Counted from the stretch's first letter, positions 9,463-17,795 are shown. The stretch: DNA of 64,000 nucleotides from Bacteroidales bacterium (GCA_017516865.1 JAFXAU010000023.1:62001-126000); one strand, 5' to 3'. Numbers and translations: made by a program. Notes: generated from the sequence alone by a model not told the origin.

Positions 9463-10257
9463 TTATTGATGATTATTTTGATTCTGTTCTTGTTCCACTA
9501 ATTTGTTGAATTCTGCTAAACGTTCCGCATTTAGTATGATTTTGTTTAGTGTTACGTCAAATATTAGTGTTTCGTATGGTTTTACCAAATCTTGTTCGTA
9601 AACTGTTGAGCCATACGCATATTCGTGTGATGTGAAAATACGAATGCTTCCGCCAGTCTTGATTTTCGGCAAAGCTTCTTGTAGGGCAGGAATGGCCGAG
9701 CCTAAATAGATTTTAGTCTGTTCCGATTTTTTCTGACTATCGTAAATCAGTTCGTATTTCGTATTATATACTTTGAACGTAATGAGTATGTTATCTGTCA
9801 AAATCGGTGAAAGTTTTCCCCAACCCAAATCTAAAATACGATATTGAAGTCCGTCTTTCAACTCGACGACATTGCTGTTTTCTTTGTTTTTTTCAAGGAA
9901 TGTCTTGCCTTTTTCAGCATTGGGTTCGTTGGCTTTGACAAATTGTTCTTGTTTCTGTTCAATTTGTCTTCCGATTACGACATTCACAATTTTTTCAACT
10001 TCTGCATCGGTCAGTTTCAAGTCTGAGTCTTTGTCGAAATAGTCTATTATTCCTTGAAGGAAATAGTCAAAATCGACGTTTTCAATGTTGTTGTCTTTAA
10101 GATTCTGCGGAATCTTCTGAGCAAAAGCGACTCCAAGTCCGTACGAAGTCGAATCCTGACGGGTAACGATTAGTTTTTCGTTTTCGTCGGGTGTACATGC
10201 AGAAAAGAGCATCGGGAATAATGCCGCGAGCGCAATAATATTAGTATGGAAATGCAT
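9463..10257 (-). CDS. FKBP-type peptidyl-prolyl isomerase lipoprotein, diverged paralogue
   Basis: The chosen start (10257) gives a 264-residue protein with a normal lipoprotein signal ending MLFSAC; the longer reading frame would place 19 charged residues before it. The layout equals that of the next gene: helical N-terminal part with FLEKNKENSNV, then an FKBP-like domain starting LQYRILDLGWGK. The domain is degenerate: the usual YxG..GxxFDSS stretch reads VYNTKYELIYDSQ, and the active-site IPP motif is replaced by IFTSHEYAYG. Isomerase activity may therefore be weak or absent. A -7 element lies 28 nt upstream. Confidence 0.87.
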   Translation of the reverse strand: MHFHTNIIALAALFPMLFSACTPDENEKLIVTRQDSTSYGLGVAFAQKIPQNLKDNNIENVDFDYFLQGIIDYFDKDSDLKLTDAEVEKIVNVVIGRQIEQKQEQFVKANEPNAEKGKTFLEKNKENSNVVELKDGLQYRILDLGWGKLSPILTDNILITFKVYNTKYELIYDSQKKSEQTKIYLGSAIPALQEALPKIKTGGSIRIFTSHEYAYGSTVYEQDLVKPYETLIFDVTLNKIILNAERLAEFNKLVEQEQNQNNHQ

Positions 10258-10284
10258 TTTTTTCAATTTACAAGCATATTTTTG

Positions 10285-10292
10285 CAAATATA
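10285..10292 (-). promoter_or_regulatory. Bacteroidota -7 element before the FKBP pair
   Basis: On the minus strand it reads TATATTTG (matches TAnnTTTG), about 28 nt before the start at 10257. No TTTG at the right -33 distance is seen. It may begin the long transcript that continues through rfbACD. Confidence 0.45.
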
Positions 10293-10364
10293 CTGTTTTT
10301 AGAAAAAACGACATGAGATTAGTACTCTTTTTTATACAGAAATTACAGAGAAAATCTCTTTCAT

Positions 10365-11018
10365 TTATTCTATAATGAATAGTGGGTCGCCTTCGAGAAC
10401 TGCTTGTCGTTCTGTGACAAGAATATGTTTCAATATTCCCGATTTGGATGCGAGTACGTTGTTCACCATCTTCATGGAATCCATTGTCAGTATGACATCG
10501 CCTACGGAAATGGAATCGCCTACAGATTTGAGTATTTGTACGATAGTTCCCGGAAGCGGAGCTGTGTCGGCATTGCTTGTGTCTACGTTTGTCAAGTTAG
10601 TGGCATTGCCGCTTGCCTGCATTTCCATTGATACGCCTTCAGTTGCAATGTTTTTACCGACAGCCACGTTGATTTTCCCGATAATTCCATCTTTGTCTGC
10701 AGTTACATTGCATTCTTTCCCCATCGATTCCATGGTGAAAAGTTTATCGCCTTTTTTTACGCTCTGGCCACTTGTAACGTATACTTTTAACGTGGTAAGC
10801 GGTTGGTCGCCTGAATTTGTCGGTTTCGGGGCAGGAGCCTTTGGTTCAATTAGTTTAGGCTTTTCTTGCGGAGTCGGTGGAGTGACGACCGGTTTTTCAC
10901 GTTCAATTTCTATGGTGAAATTTTTGCCATTCACGTCCATGTCGACTTTCCCGTTTTGAATGTCGTTGATGGCTACGTCGTAAGGATTGCCGTTTATTGT
11001 AAATGTGAATTTTTTCAT
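10365..11018 (-). CDS. Biotin carboxyl carrier protein with two biotinyl-like domains
   Basis: The 217-residue protein would carry the carboxyl group on biotin for the carboxyltransferase encoded upstream. An N-terminal segment (1-42) is followed by a Pro-rich linker (about 44-68). Two lipoyl/biotinyl-like domains then follow. The first (about 75-135) has MESMGKE where the biotin site MKM would be; the second (about 150-217) has the intact TMDSMKM site. Only the second can be biotinylated by the usual rule. The second domain ends GDPLFIIE as normal carriers do. The 1-bp gap to the small upstream gene shows an operon. Confidence 0.88.
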   Translation of the reverse strand: MKKFTFTINGNPYDVAINDIQNGKVDMDVNGKNFTIEIEREKPVVTPPTPQEKPKLIEPKAPAPKPTNSGDQPLTTLKVYVTSGQSVKKGDKLFTMESMGKECNVTADKDGIIGKINVAVGKNIATEGVSMEMQASGNATNLTNVDTSNADTAPLPGTIVQILKSVGDSISVGDVILTMDSMKMVNNVLASKSGILKHILVTERQAVLEGDPLFIIE

Positions 11019-11019
11019 G

Positions 11020-11214
11020 CTATTTGTTCAGTTGATTGATTCCAAAAATTTTGGAATTCCAGTTTGATGAATTGTTATGTTTTATGGTTAATTTGTGTTC
11101 GTCGTATCCGCCACGAAAGTAGAGATTCAATGCTGTTGAGATTGCCAACATTTCTTCTTCTGTCGGTTCGTTGTTGATTGAACGGATTTGAATGGATTGA
11201 TTTTGTTTTTCCAT
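11020..11214 (-). CDS. Small subunit of the carboxyltransferase operon, epsilon-like
   Basis: This 64-residue protein sits between the carboxyltransferase and the biotin carrier, with 1-bp gaps on both sides. The segment NEPTEEEMLAISTAL followed by a Trp near the C-terminus (SSNWNSKIFG) resembles the acyl-CoA carboxylase epsilon subunits of Actinobacteria, where PTxEELAAL and a C-terminal Trp are the recurring features. No membrane segment is present, so it is not the OadG-type gamma subunit. The similarity is by eye and short; the role as an assembly or stimulating subunit is inference. Confidence 0.6.
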   Translation of the reverse strand: MEKQNQSIQIRSINNEPTEEEMLAISTALNLYFRGGYDEHKLTIKHNNSSNWNSKIFGINQLNK

Positions 11215-11215
11215 A

Positions 11216-12775
11216 TTATAAAGGAATGTTAGAATGTTTTTTCATCGGATTGGTCAGACGTTTTGTCTTCAGCATCTCGAATGCGCGAATAATTCTGAAT
11301 CGTGTGTCGTGTGGAAGAATCACATCGTCAATATAGCCGCGTTCTGCCGCTTGATACGGACTTGCAAATTTTGCTTCGTATTCGGCTATCTTTTCTTCCT
11401 TGAATTTTTTGCGCTCGGCATCATCTTCGATTGCTTTCATTGCTTTGCCTTGAAGAATTCCGATTGCTCCAGCCGCACCCATTACGGCGATTTCCGCATT
11501 TGGCCATGCGTAGTTCATGTCTCCTCGTAATTGTTTGCAACTCATTACAATATGTGAACCACCATACGATTTTCTGATTGTGATTGTTACTTTGGGAACA
11601 GTTGCTTCGCCGTATGCGAACATCAGTTTTGCTCCATGGTCAATGATTCCAGCATATTCCTGACCTGTTCCACAAAGGAAACCAGGTACGTCAACTAACG
11701 TAAGGATTTGAATGTTGAATGCGTCGCAGAATCTGATAAAACGTGCTGCCTTGCGTGACGCGTTGCAGTCGAGTACTCCAGCCATGCAGTTTGGCTGATT
11801 TGCGATGATTCCCGTTGATTTTCCGTTGAATCGTGCGAATCCGCAAATGATATTTTTTGCGAAGTCTTTTTGAATTTCGAAAAATTCTTTGTCGTCGACC
11901 AGTACGTTTATGATGTCTTTCATATTGTACGGCACATTCGGGTCATCGGGAACGATGGTGTCGAGAATTTCGTCAACGCGGTTGTATGGATCTTTGGTCT
12001 CAACAACGGGGGCGTCTTCCATGTTATTTTGCGGAATGTACGAAATCAGTTTTCTTACGATTTGCATGCCTTCCTCCTCGGTTGCCGCAGTGAAATGGCA
12101 CACTCCCGATTTGGTGGAATGAACCAATGCGCCGCCGAGTTGTTGGTCGGTCACATCTTCGCCTGTTACTGTTTTTACCACTTTCGGACCTGTGATGTAC
12201 ATACAACTGTTTTGTTCCGTCATCAAAATAAAGTCGGTGAGGGCGGGAGAATAAACGGCTCCTCCAGCACATAGACCGTAAATCAATGATATTTGTGGAA
12301 TTACGCCCGAGGCAAGAATATTTCTTTCGAAAATCTCACCAAATCCTGCCAAAGCACAGGCTCCTTCTTGTATACGGGCACCGCCAGAATCGTTGATTCC
12401 GATTACTGGTGCACCCATTTTCATCGCAAGATCCATGACTTTGCATATTTTTTGCGACATTGTTTCCGAAAGCGTTCCTGCTATCACAGTAAAATCTTGT
12501 GCATAGACAAATACCAAGCGTCCGTCAATCGTTCCGCTGCCGACAGCAACTCCATCGCCATAGAAAATCTTCTTTTCCATACCAAAGTCGGTACAACGAT
12601 GGGTGACAAACATGTCAATTTCTTCGAAACTGCCTTCGTCAAGCAACATTTCAATACGTTCACGGGCGGTATATTTACCTTTGCCATGTTGCGTTTCAAT
12701 AGCCTTTTGTCCGCCTCCGGCAAGGGCTTCGTCGCGCATGGCAAGTAATTTTTCTGTTTTTTCTTGATTATTCAT
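11216..12775 (-). CDS. mmdA: Acyl-CoA carboxyltransferase (methylmalonyl-CoA decarboxylase alpha / propionyl-CoA carboxylase beta type)
   Basis: The 519-residue protein has the crotonase-fold N- and C-halves of this family. It includes GKYTARERIEMLLDEGSF near residue 35, GINDSGGARIQEG near 125 with the oxyanion Gly pair, and KSYGGSHIVM and WPNAEIAVMGAAGA in the second half. It transfers carboxyl groups between biotin and propionyl-/methylmalonyl-CoA. Neither a biotin carboxylase nor a membrane beta subunit is in the window, so the direction cannot be decided: succinate-to-propionate decarboxylation is usual in Bacteroidales. The start at 12775 (MNNQEK) is preferred over one 14 codons upstream. 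Confidence 0.94.
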   Translation of the reverse strand: MNNQEKTEKLLAMRDEALAGGGQKAIETQHGKGKYTARERIEMLLDEGSFEEIDMFVTHRCTDFGMEKKIFYGDGVAVGSGTIDGRLVFVYAQDFTVIAGTLSETMSQKICKVMDLAMKMGAPVIGINDSGGARIQEGACALAGFGEIFERNILASGVIPQISLIYGLCAGGAVYSPALTDFILMTEQNSCMYITGPKVVKTVTGEDVTDQQLGGALVHSTKSGVCHFTAATEEEGMQIVRKLISYIPQNNMEDAPVVETKDPYNRVDEILDTIVPDDPNVPYNMKDIINVLVDDKEFFEIQKDFAKNIICGFARFNGKSTGIIANQPNCMAGVLDCNASRKAARFIRFCDAFNIQILTLVDVPGFLCGTGQEYAGIIDHGAKLMFAYGEATVPKVTITIRKSYGGSHIVMSCKQLRGDMNYAWPNAEIAVMGAAGAIGILQGKAMKAIEDDAERKKFKEEKIAEYEAKFASPYQAAERGYIDDVILPHDTRFRIIRAFEMLKTKRLTNPMKKHSNIPL

Positions 12776-12814
12776 ACAAGTCTTCTCGTAATATGTTGAT
12801 AAAACATTTATATG

Positions 12815-12822
12815 CAAAAATA
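12815..12822 (-). promoter_or_regulatory. Bacteroidota -7 element of the carboxyltransferase operon
   Basis: On the minus strand it reads TATTTTTG, matching TAnnTTTG, 40 nt before the start at 12775. No clear -33 element is visible. Confidence 0.45.
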
Positions 12823-12895
12823 TAAAAAATGCACGAGAATGGAGTGGGTGAGCATAATTTTAGATAAATACGAGGGTTTCCTCGACAAGATTTCT

Positions 12896-13822
12896 TTATA
12901 TCACCGTATACGTAATATACCCAACATAAATTGTCACCAAAACAATACCTTCCCAGCGTTCGAGGGTTTTCTTTGTGGAAAGAAAGAACCAGAGTAATCC
13001 AGAAAGAGCAACCATGCAAATGTAATCTGTTAGAAATCCGTCGTTTGTATTATAAATAGGAGAGATGGCAGCAGAAATCCCGACTACGCAGAGTAAATTA
13101 AATATTGCACTTCCCACCACGTTTCCGATTGCCATATCAGTCTGTCCTTTCCGTGCTGCCGCCACCGATGAAAACAATTCAGGCAGCGATGTTCCGACTG
13201 CAACTATGGTAAGACCTATAACTCTGTCGCTCACGCCCAACATGCGGGCAATGTCGGAGGCACCTTCGACTAATTTGTCGGAACCGTAAACAAGTGCGGC
13301 AAAAGACAAGATAATAACAATTATAGCTTTCCAAACTGCCATTGGCGGTTCGTTGTCGTCTTCATTATTTTCTTCGGTCTGATTTGTCTTGATTTCCCAA
13401 ATTGTGAAACTACATAACAGTAGGAAACCGAGTATTCCTGCAAGTCTGCTAATCGTACCCGACATGGCTATGGTTACAAATAAAGCAGTCACAAGAAGCA
13501 TGAATGGCATATCAACTTTTAGTGTCATTTTTTTTGCCGTGCAGGCTTTTACAATTGCCGCAATTCCAAGTATTAACGCAATGTTGGCTATGTTTGACCC
13601 CACCACGTTACCGATGGCGATTCCCGAACTGCCACTGAGTGCCGCCTGAATGCTTACCAATAGTTCGGGCGATGATGTCCCGAACCCAACAATCGTCAAA
13701 CCGATGACCATAGGGGGTAAGTTTGCCCGTTTTGCAATGGAGACGGCACCTTCGACCAAAAAATCGCCCCCTTTTATAAGCAGGACAAAACCTACAAGTA
13801 TATATACTATATCAAGCCACAT
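12896..13822 (-). CDS. Calcium/sodium antiporter (CaCA family, YrbG-like)
   Basis: This 308-residue inner-membrane protein has about ten hydrophobic segments in two inverted halves. Each half carries the alpha repeat that forms the ion site: GTSSPELLVS near residue 50 and GTSLPELFSS near 205, each followed by the GNVVGSxxxN element. An acidic cytoplasmic loop (TEENNEDDNEPP, near 155) separates the halves. The family exchanges Na+ for Ca2+, or K+ in some members. The gene has its own -7 element at 13836-13843. Confidence 0.94.
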   Translation of the reverse strand: MWLDIVYILVGFVLLIKGGDFLVEGAVSIAKRANLPPMVIGLTIVGFGTSSPELLVSIQAALSGSSGIAIGNVVGSNIANIALILGIAAIVKACTAKKMTLKVDMPFMLLVTALFVTIAMSGTISRLAGILGFLLLCSFTIWEIKTNQTEENNEDDNEPPMAVWKAIIVIILSFAALVYGSDKLVEGASDIARMLGVSDRVIGLTIVAVGTSLPELFSSVAAARKGQTDMAIGNVVGSAIFNLLCVVGISAAISPIYNTNDGFLTDYICMVALSGLLWFFLSTKKTLERWEGIVLVTIYVGYITYTVI

Positions 13823-13835
13823 TGCTTTTTTTTTA

Positions 13836-13843
13836 CAAATGTA
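13836..13843 (-). promoter_or_regulatory. Bacteroidota -7 element of the antiporter gene
   Basis: On the minus strand it reads TACATTTG (TAnnTTTG), 14 nt before the start at 13822. A TTG is found 24 nt further upstream, slightly more than the usual 19-21. Confidence 0.4.
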
Positions 13844-13850
13844 CGAACTT

Positions 13851-15623
13851 TTATTGTATTCTTACTCCAACCATCGTCATGTCGTCGACTTGTTCGGAAT
13901 TGCCTTGCCAATCTTCGAGTGTCTTTTCGAGCTTTTTAGCGATTTTCGACATTGGAAGATTGTCGTTGTCGATAAGAAAATCCTCGAGACGTTTATTTTT
14001 GAATTTCTCTCTTTCTGGATTAGTTTGGTCTTTAATACCGTCACTCATGAAATATAAAGAATCACCGCTTTCAAGTTGCATTTCGAAATCTTTGAAATCT
14101 TCTTCAACCATGTAGTTGCCAATTGGCATACGGTCTCCTTTGATTTTGATTGTCGTGCCGTTGCGGACAATGATGGCGGTTTGGTTTGCCGATGCAAATT
14201 TCATCACCTTAGTTTCGGGATTGATAATGCCAATCGTCATATCCATACCGTCGTTTATGGAAAGTCCATCTTCGGAATTTTGTGCCAGCATGGTTTTCAC
14301 AACCGTACGCATTCGATTTAGAATAGCTGACGGCCGCAATTCTTCTCCCAAGATTTTCATGCTGTTGATAATATCCTTGATAGAACTTATACCCATCATA
14401 CTGAGCATTGAGCCGGGAACACCGTGACCAGTACAGTCAGCTTCGATAATAATTTTCAGTCCTTCTAATTCTTCAACGACATACCAGTCACCCGAAATAA
14501 TATTTCTTGGTTTGTAGTAAATCATGCTGTCGGGGAAGATGGCTGTAACGTCGTCCAAAGAACTTACGGCAGCTTTTTGGATTCGGCTTGCATAGTTGAT
14601 AGATTCCGTTATTTCCTTGTTGGCAACGGCAAGTTCTTCTTTTTGAATATAGAAGTTCTCAAGCATTTCGGCAACTTGCCCCATTTCGTCGGGAGTTTCT
14701 TTAATTGAAGCCAATTCCTCAACTGTATTTGACGCCAGAGAATGCGATATTTTTTTGAGAGGTAACATTACTTTCTTGTGCATGAATAAAATAAGGCCAC
14801 CAATGGCTAATATACATAAGAGGATAAAAATTGCGAATACGGGTATCATTTTGGCAAAATTTTCTTCGACTTTGTTGTCAAACACCGTATTCATACTTGC
14901 TTGTCGGTTTTGTGTGATATTATTCAAATCTTTGGTGATAATTATATTGAAGCCTTCGTTTGCAAAATGTTGCTTGTCCATTTCGTTTTCTTCAGTTGTA
15001 ATATCCGTGTAAATTGCTCCAAGCGAGATTCTAAAGTCTTCGAGTAAATCCTTATTTATTTCGCGGGCAAGAAGCATGTAGCCTTTGGGTTTCAGGCGGT
15101 GAGCATTGTCGGCCGACGGGGTGATGGTCGAACAAAAATATTCCATAAGTCGCCCAGAATTATAAATGTAGAAATTCACAAGTCCCGTATCGGAGAAACT
15201 TTCTTTAAAAGTATTGAAACTAAATGGGAAAAATGTGAAATCTTTGTATTCATTTTCTATTTTCAAATATTTGCGTAGGCCGACCGAATCGTACATGGCA
15301 ATCATTGCGGCCGAGTACATGTTGGTCATGTAGCCAAAATTGTCTTCGAGCCATGCTGAATCTTTTGGTTCGTAATCGCGGCTGATGTAATCAACCACTT
15401 CGTCCCATGCCGAATTGTCTCTCACGGCGTTTATGAAATTTCCTGATTTTGCATGCCATACTTTCTCCGACATATTTTGTAGCTCATTTCGCGTAATTTC
15501 AACAAGTTCTTTATGTTGGTTTATTTGCCACACAATGTAAAAAACTATTCCAGAAACAAGTGCGATAGATGTTACAAAGGCGACTCTCGCCATTTGCGAC
15601 AACAAAGATTTGAATTTTTTCAT
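13851..15623 (-). CDS. Membrane-bound SpoIIE/PP2C-type serine phosphatase with CHASE4-like sensor
   Basis: The 590-residue protein has a transmembrane segment near 12-32, then a periplasmic region of about 220 residues and a second transmembrane segment near 255-275. The periplasmic part begins with the CHASE4-like AVRDNSAWDEVVDYI. A HAMP-like helix and short coiled coil (to about 385) lead to the C-terminal phosphatase. There GDWYVVEE, EADCTGHGVPGSMLSMMG, FASANQTAII and SDGIKDQTN supply the metal-binding Asp and Gly residues of SpoIIE phosphatases. It presumably dephosphorylates an anti-sigma antagonist in response to an external signal, but no partner gene is adjacent. Start taken at MKKFKS (15623), 19 nt after a -7 element. 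Confidence 0.92.
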   Translation of the reverse strand: MKKFKSLLSQMARVAFVTSIALVSGIVFYIVWQINQHKELVEITRNELQNMSEKVWHAKSGNFINAVRDNSAWDEVVDYISRDYEPKDSAWLEDNFGYMTNMYSAAMIAMYDSVGLRKYLKIENEYKDFTFFPFSFNTFKESFSDTGLVNFYIYNSGRLMEYFCSTITPSADNAHRLKPKGYMLLAREINKDLLEDFRISLGAIYTDITTEENEMDKQHFANEGFNIIITKDLNNITQNRQASMNTVFDNKVEENFAKMIPVFAIFILLCILAIGGLILFMHKKVMLPLKKISHSLASNTVEELASIKETPDEMGQVAEMLENFYIQKEELAVANKEITESINYASRIQKAAVSSLDDVTAIFPDSMIYYKPRNIISGDWYVVEELEGLKIIIEADCTGHGVPGSMLSMMGISSIKDIINSMKILGEELRPSAILNRMRTVVKTMLAQNSEDGLSINDGMDMTIGIINPETKVMKFASANQTAIIVRNGTTIKIKGDRMPIGNYMVEEDFKDFEMQLESGDSLYFMSDGIKDQTNPEREKFKNKRLEDFLIDNDNLPMSKIAKKLEKTLEDWQGNSEQVDDMTMVGVRIQ

Positions 15624-15641
15624 CTCATAAAATTTATCAAA

Positions 15642-15649
15642 CAAAGATA
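15642..15649 (-). promoter_or_regulatory. Bacteroidota -7 element of the SpoIIE phosphatase gene
   Basis: On the minus strand it reads TATCTTTG, a perfect TAnnTTTG, 19 nt before the start codon at 15623. No -33 element is evident. Together with 15750-15757 it marks a divergent promoter region. Confidence 0.5.
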
Positions 15650-15749
15650 TTGAAAAACTGATTTGATTATTCTTTTTTTTAATAAAAGTTTTCAAGGCCT
15701 TTTTGTATATTTTGTTATGTGTTGGAATAAGTTTTGGACGCATTTTTCA

Positions 15750-15757
15750 TATCTTTG
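15750..15757 (+). promoter_or_regulatory. Bacteroidota -7 element of the patatin gene
   Basis: It reads TATCTTTG, matching TAnnTTTG, 15 nt before the ATG at 15772. A TTGG occurs 24 nt upstream, slightly too far for an ideal -33 element. Confidence 0.45.
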
Positions 15758-15771
15758 AGAAAATTTTGACT

Positions 15772-16779
15772 ATGAAAAAAGTTGCGTTGGTATTGTCGAG
15801 CGGTGGAGCACGGGGCTTTGCCTATATCGGGGCGATTGAAGAATTGGAACGGCGTGGTTACACAATAACCTCGGTTGCGGGATGTTCCATCGGTTCGTTG
15901 ATTGGCGGCGTGTACGCGTCGGGAAAGATGCGTGAGTTCAAGGAATGGTTGTTCGCCCTCGACAACAAAAAGGTTCTGTCGTTGCTCGATGTTTCCATCA
16001 GCAAGAGTTATCTTGTTAAGGGTGACAGACTTATGGAATCCATTATGGAGGTTGTCCCCGATGTGAATATTGAAGATTTGCCCATCCCGTACACGGCTGT
16101 GGCGACGGATTTATATACTGGCGAGGAAATCGTGTTTACAAAGGGGAAATTGTTCGATGCCATACGGGCTTCAATTTCGATTCCGACAACTTTCCGTCCA
16201 GTAAAATATGGTCACAGAACGTTGGTTGACGGTGGGCTCGTGAACACGATTCCGCTCAACCGCGTTGCCCGTACCGAAGGCGACATTCTTGTCGGTTTCA
16301 ATGTGAACGAAATCGATGCGACGGGAATCAACAAGTTTCTAAAAGAAATGTTCGTGTTAAACAAGGATATGAACGAATATAGCCAGGATTCCTTGTTGAA
16401 TATTGAGAAAGTTGCACAAAACAAAAACAAGACGCTTCTCGAGAAAATAAAAGAAGCCGGCAGTCTTGGCGAAAGTTACCTGAAATACAGTATGCAGATG
16501 AATTCCCGCCAAAAAACGCTCAAAGAAGAAGGCGAAAAACAACGGGTTTTCATTGAAGCGGACGATAATTATTATTCCATCATAACTCGCTGTTTTTCAA
16601 TTACTAACCACGTCGTGGCAAAAATGATGATTGAAAATTGTCCTCCTGACGTGCTGGTGCAGATGCCCCTTGACGCACTTCCTTATAATAATGCATACGC
16701 CAAAGGCAAGGAAATTTCCGAAATAGGCAGGAAACTTATGGCAGAAGCACTTGACGAATACGAAAATAGCAAATTATGA
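15772..16779 (+). CDS. Patatin-like phospholipase
   Basis: The 335-residue protein is a Ser/Asp-dyad lipid acyl hydrolase. SSGGARGFAYIG near residues 9-20 is the oxyanion hole, GCSIGS near 38 holds the nucleophile Ser (GxSxG), and LVDGGL near 152 holds the catalytic Asp (DGG). No signal peptide is seen, so it is probably cytoplasmic or membrane-associated. The stop codon overlaps an ATG (ATGA) that once started the metallophosphoesterase gene now found 3.5 kb downstream. Patatin and phosphoesterase were therefore translationally coupled before the restriction-modification module arrived. Confidence 0.94.
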   Translation: MKKVALVLSSGGARGFAYIGAIEELERRGYTITSVAGCSIGSLIGGVYASGKMREFKEWLFALDNKKVLSLLDVSISKSYLVKGDRLMESIMEVVPDVNIEDLPIPYTAVATDLYTGEEIVFTKGKLFDAIRASISIPTTFRPVKYGHRTLVDGGLVNTIPLNRVARTEGDILVGFNVNEIDATGINKFLKEMFVLNKDMNEYSQDSLLNIEKVAQNKNKTLLEKIKEAGSLGESYLKYSMQMNSRQKTLKEEGEKQRVFIEADDNYYSIITRCFSITNHVVAKMMIENCPPDVLVQMPLDALPYNNAYAKGKEISEIGRKLMAEALDEYENSKL

Positions 16780-16804
16780 GAATCCTTCATATTTCCGACA
16801 CGCA
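16774..16804 (+). repeat. Left copy of 31-bp imperfect direct repeat flanking the RM module
   Basis: The 31 bases beginning TTATGAGAATCC match 20345-20375 at 29 of 31 positions. The two differences both fall at third codon positions of the phosphoesterase reading frame (His CAT/CAC, Asp GAC/GAT). Confidence 0.9.
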
Positions 16805-16814
16805 GCCGAGGTAA
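16776..16814 (+). pseudogene. Orphaned 5' stub of the metallophosphoesterase gene
   Basis: Starting at the ATG overlapping the patatin stop, this frame encodes MRILHISDT, identical to the start of the intact phosphoesterase at 20347, then QPR and a stop. It is the left-over beginning of the gene in its original coupled position. The downstream part belongs to the inserted module. It probably has no function of its own. Confidence 0.85.
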
Positions 16815-16857
16815 AAAATAGTTTTGAACATTGTGTATTTTGTTTCAAGAAAAAACT

Positions 16858-16865
16858 TAATTTTG
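16858..16865 (+). promoter_or_regulatory. Possible -7 element of the RM module
   Basis: It reads TAATTTTG (TAnnTTTG), 18 nt before the ATG at 16884. A TTTG lies 15 nt upstream, shorter than the usual 19-21. If real it supports the start at 16884 instead of the one at 16824. Confidence 0.4.
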
Positions 16866-16883
16866 GATACTAAAAAAAAATTA

Positions 16884-17795
16884 ATGAAAGCGAAACCATT
16901 TGTCAAATGGGTTGGTGGTAAAACTCAACTCATTGACCAACTCGAAGCACTGCTTCCTGCTGACTTTGACCAATGGGAGAATGTCACTTACATTGAACCG
17001 TTTGTCGGTGGAGGAGCCATGCTCTTCTATATGTTGCAGACATACCCAAATATCAAATCAGCGATTATTAATGATATAAATGCAGACCTCACTACTTGCT
17101 ATAAAGTGGTAAGGGATAATCCTGCTATGCTAATTAACTCATTGAAAGAGATTCAAAAAGAGTATTATGCCTGTCGAGATTGGATTGAGCGTAAAGATCT
17201 TTTTATGAAGATGCGAGATGAATTCAACACAAAGAATTTGGAAGAAATTCGTAACACAACATTGTTCTTTTTCCTAAATCGCACGTGTTTCAATGGTCTT
17301 TATAGGGTTAATAAATCTGGATTATTCAATGTTCCATTTGGTAAATACGAGACACCCACAATTTGTGATCCTGTAACTATTTATGCTGACAGCGAATTAT
17401 TGCAGAAAGTTGAAATTCTGACGGGAGATTACCAACAAACATTATCAAAGGCAAAAGAAAATTCTTTTTTTTATTTTGACCCACCATATCGTCCGTTAAG
17501 TAATACAAGCAGTTTCAACGATTACTCAAAAGAAGCATTCAACGACCTTGCTCAACGGCGTTTGAAAATCTTTTGTGACAAGGTGACTGATGCTGGATAT
17601 AAGTTTATGTTAAGTAATTCCGATTGCTTTAACACACCTTTGAAAGATACATTTTTTGAAGATTTGTATCTTGCATATACTATAGACCGTGTTTGGGCGG
17701 CTCGAATGGTGAATGCCAACCCTAATAAGCGTGGGAAACTGCAAGAAATTCTTGTACACAACTATACCGAAACAAAACTAAAACAAGCAGTATAA
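16884..17795 (+). CDS. dpnM: DNA adenine methyltransferase, DpnM/Dam type (GATC)
   Basis: This alpha-class N6-adenine methyltransferase protects GATC sites from the DpnII-like nuclease encoded next. The order of motifs is diagnostic: KPFVKWVGGKTQL at the N-terminus (motif X), YIEPFVGGGAMLF near residue 35 (motif I, S-adenosylmethionine binding), and FYFDPPYRPL near 195 (catalytic DPPY). At 303 residues it is close to DpnM. The start is placed at MKAKPF because family members begin just before KPFVKWVGG; an in-frame ATG at 16824 would add 20 residues. One base separates it from the nuclease gene. Confidence 0.95.
   Translation: MKAKPFVKWVGGKTQLIDQLEALLPADFDQWENVTYIEPFVGGGAMLFYMLQTYPNIKSAIINDINADLTTCYKVVRDNPAMLINSLKEIQKEYYACRDWIERKDLFMKMRDEFNTKNLEEIRNTTLFFFLNRTCFNGLYRVNKSGLFNVPFGKYETPTICDPVTIYADSELLQKVEILTGDYQQTLSKAKENSFFYFDPPYRPLSNTSSFNDYSKEAFNDLAQRRLKIFCDKVTDAGYKFMLSNSDCFNTPLKDTFFEDLYLAYTIDRVWAARMVNANPNKRGKLQEILVHNYTETKLKQAV

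Noticed and set aside
12768-13019. Open frame upstream of the carboxyltransferase on the minus strand
   Set aside because: It overlaps the 3' end of the antiporter gene in another frame, has no family-like sequence, and covers the promoter element at 12815-12822.
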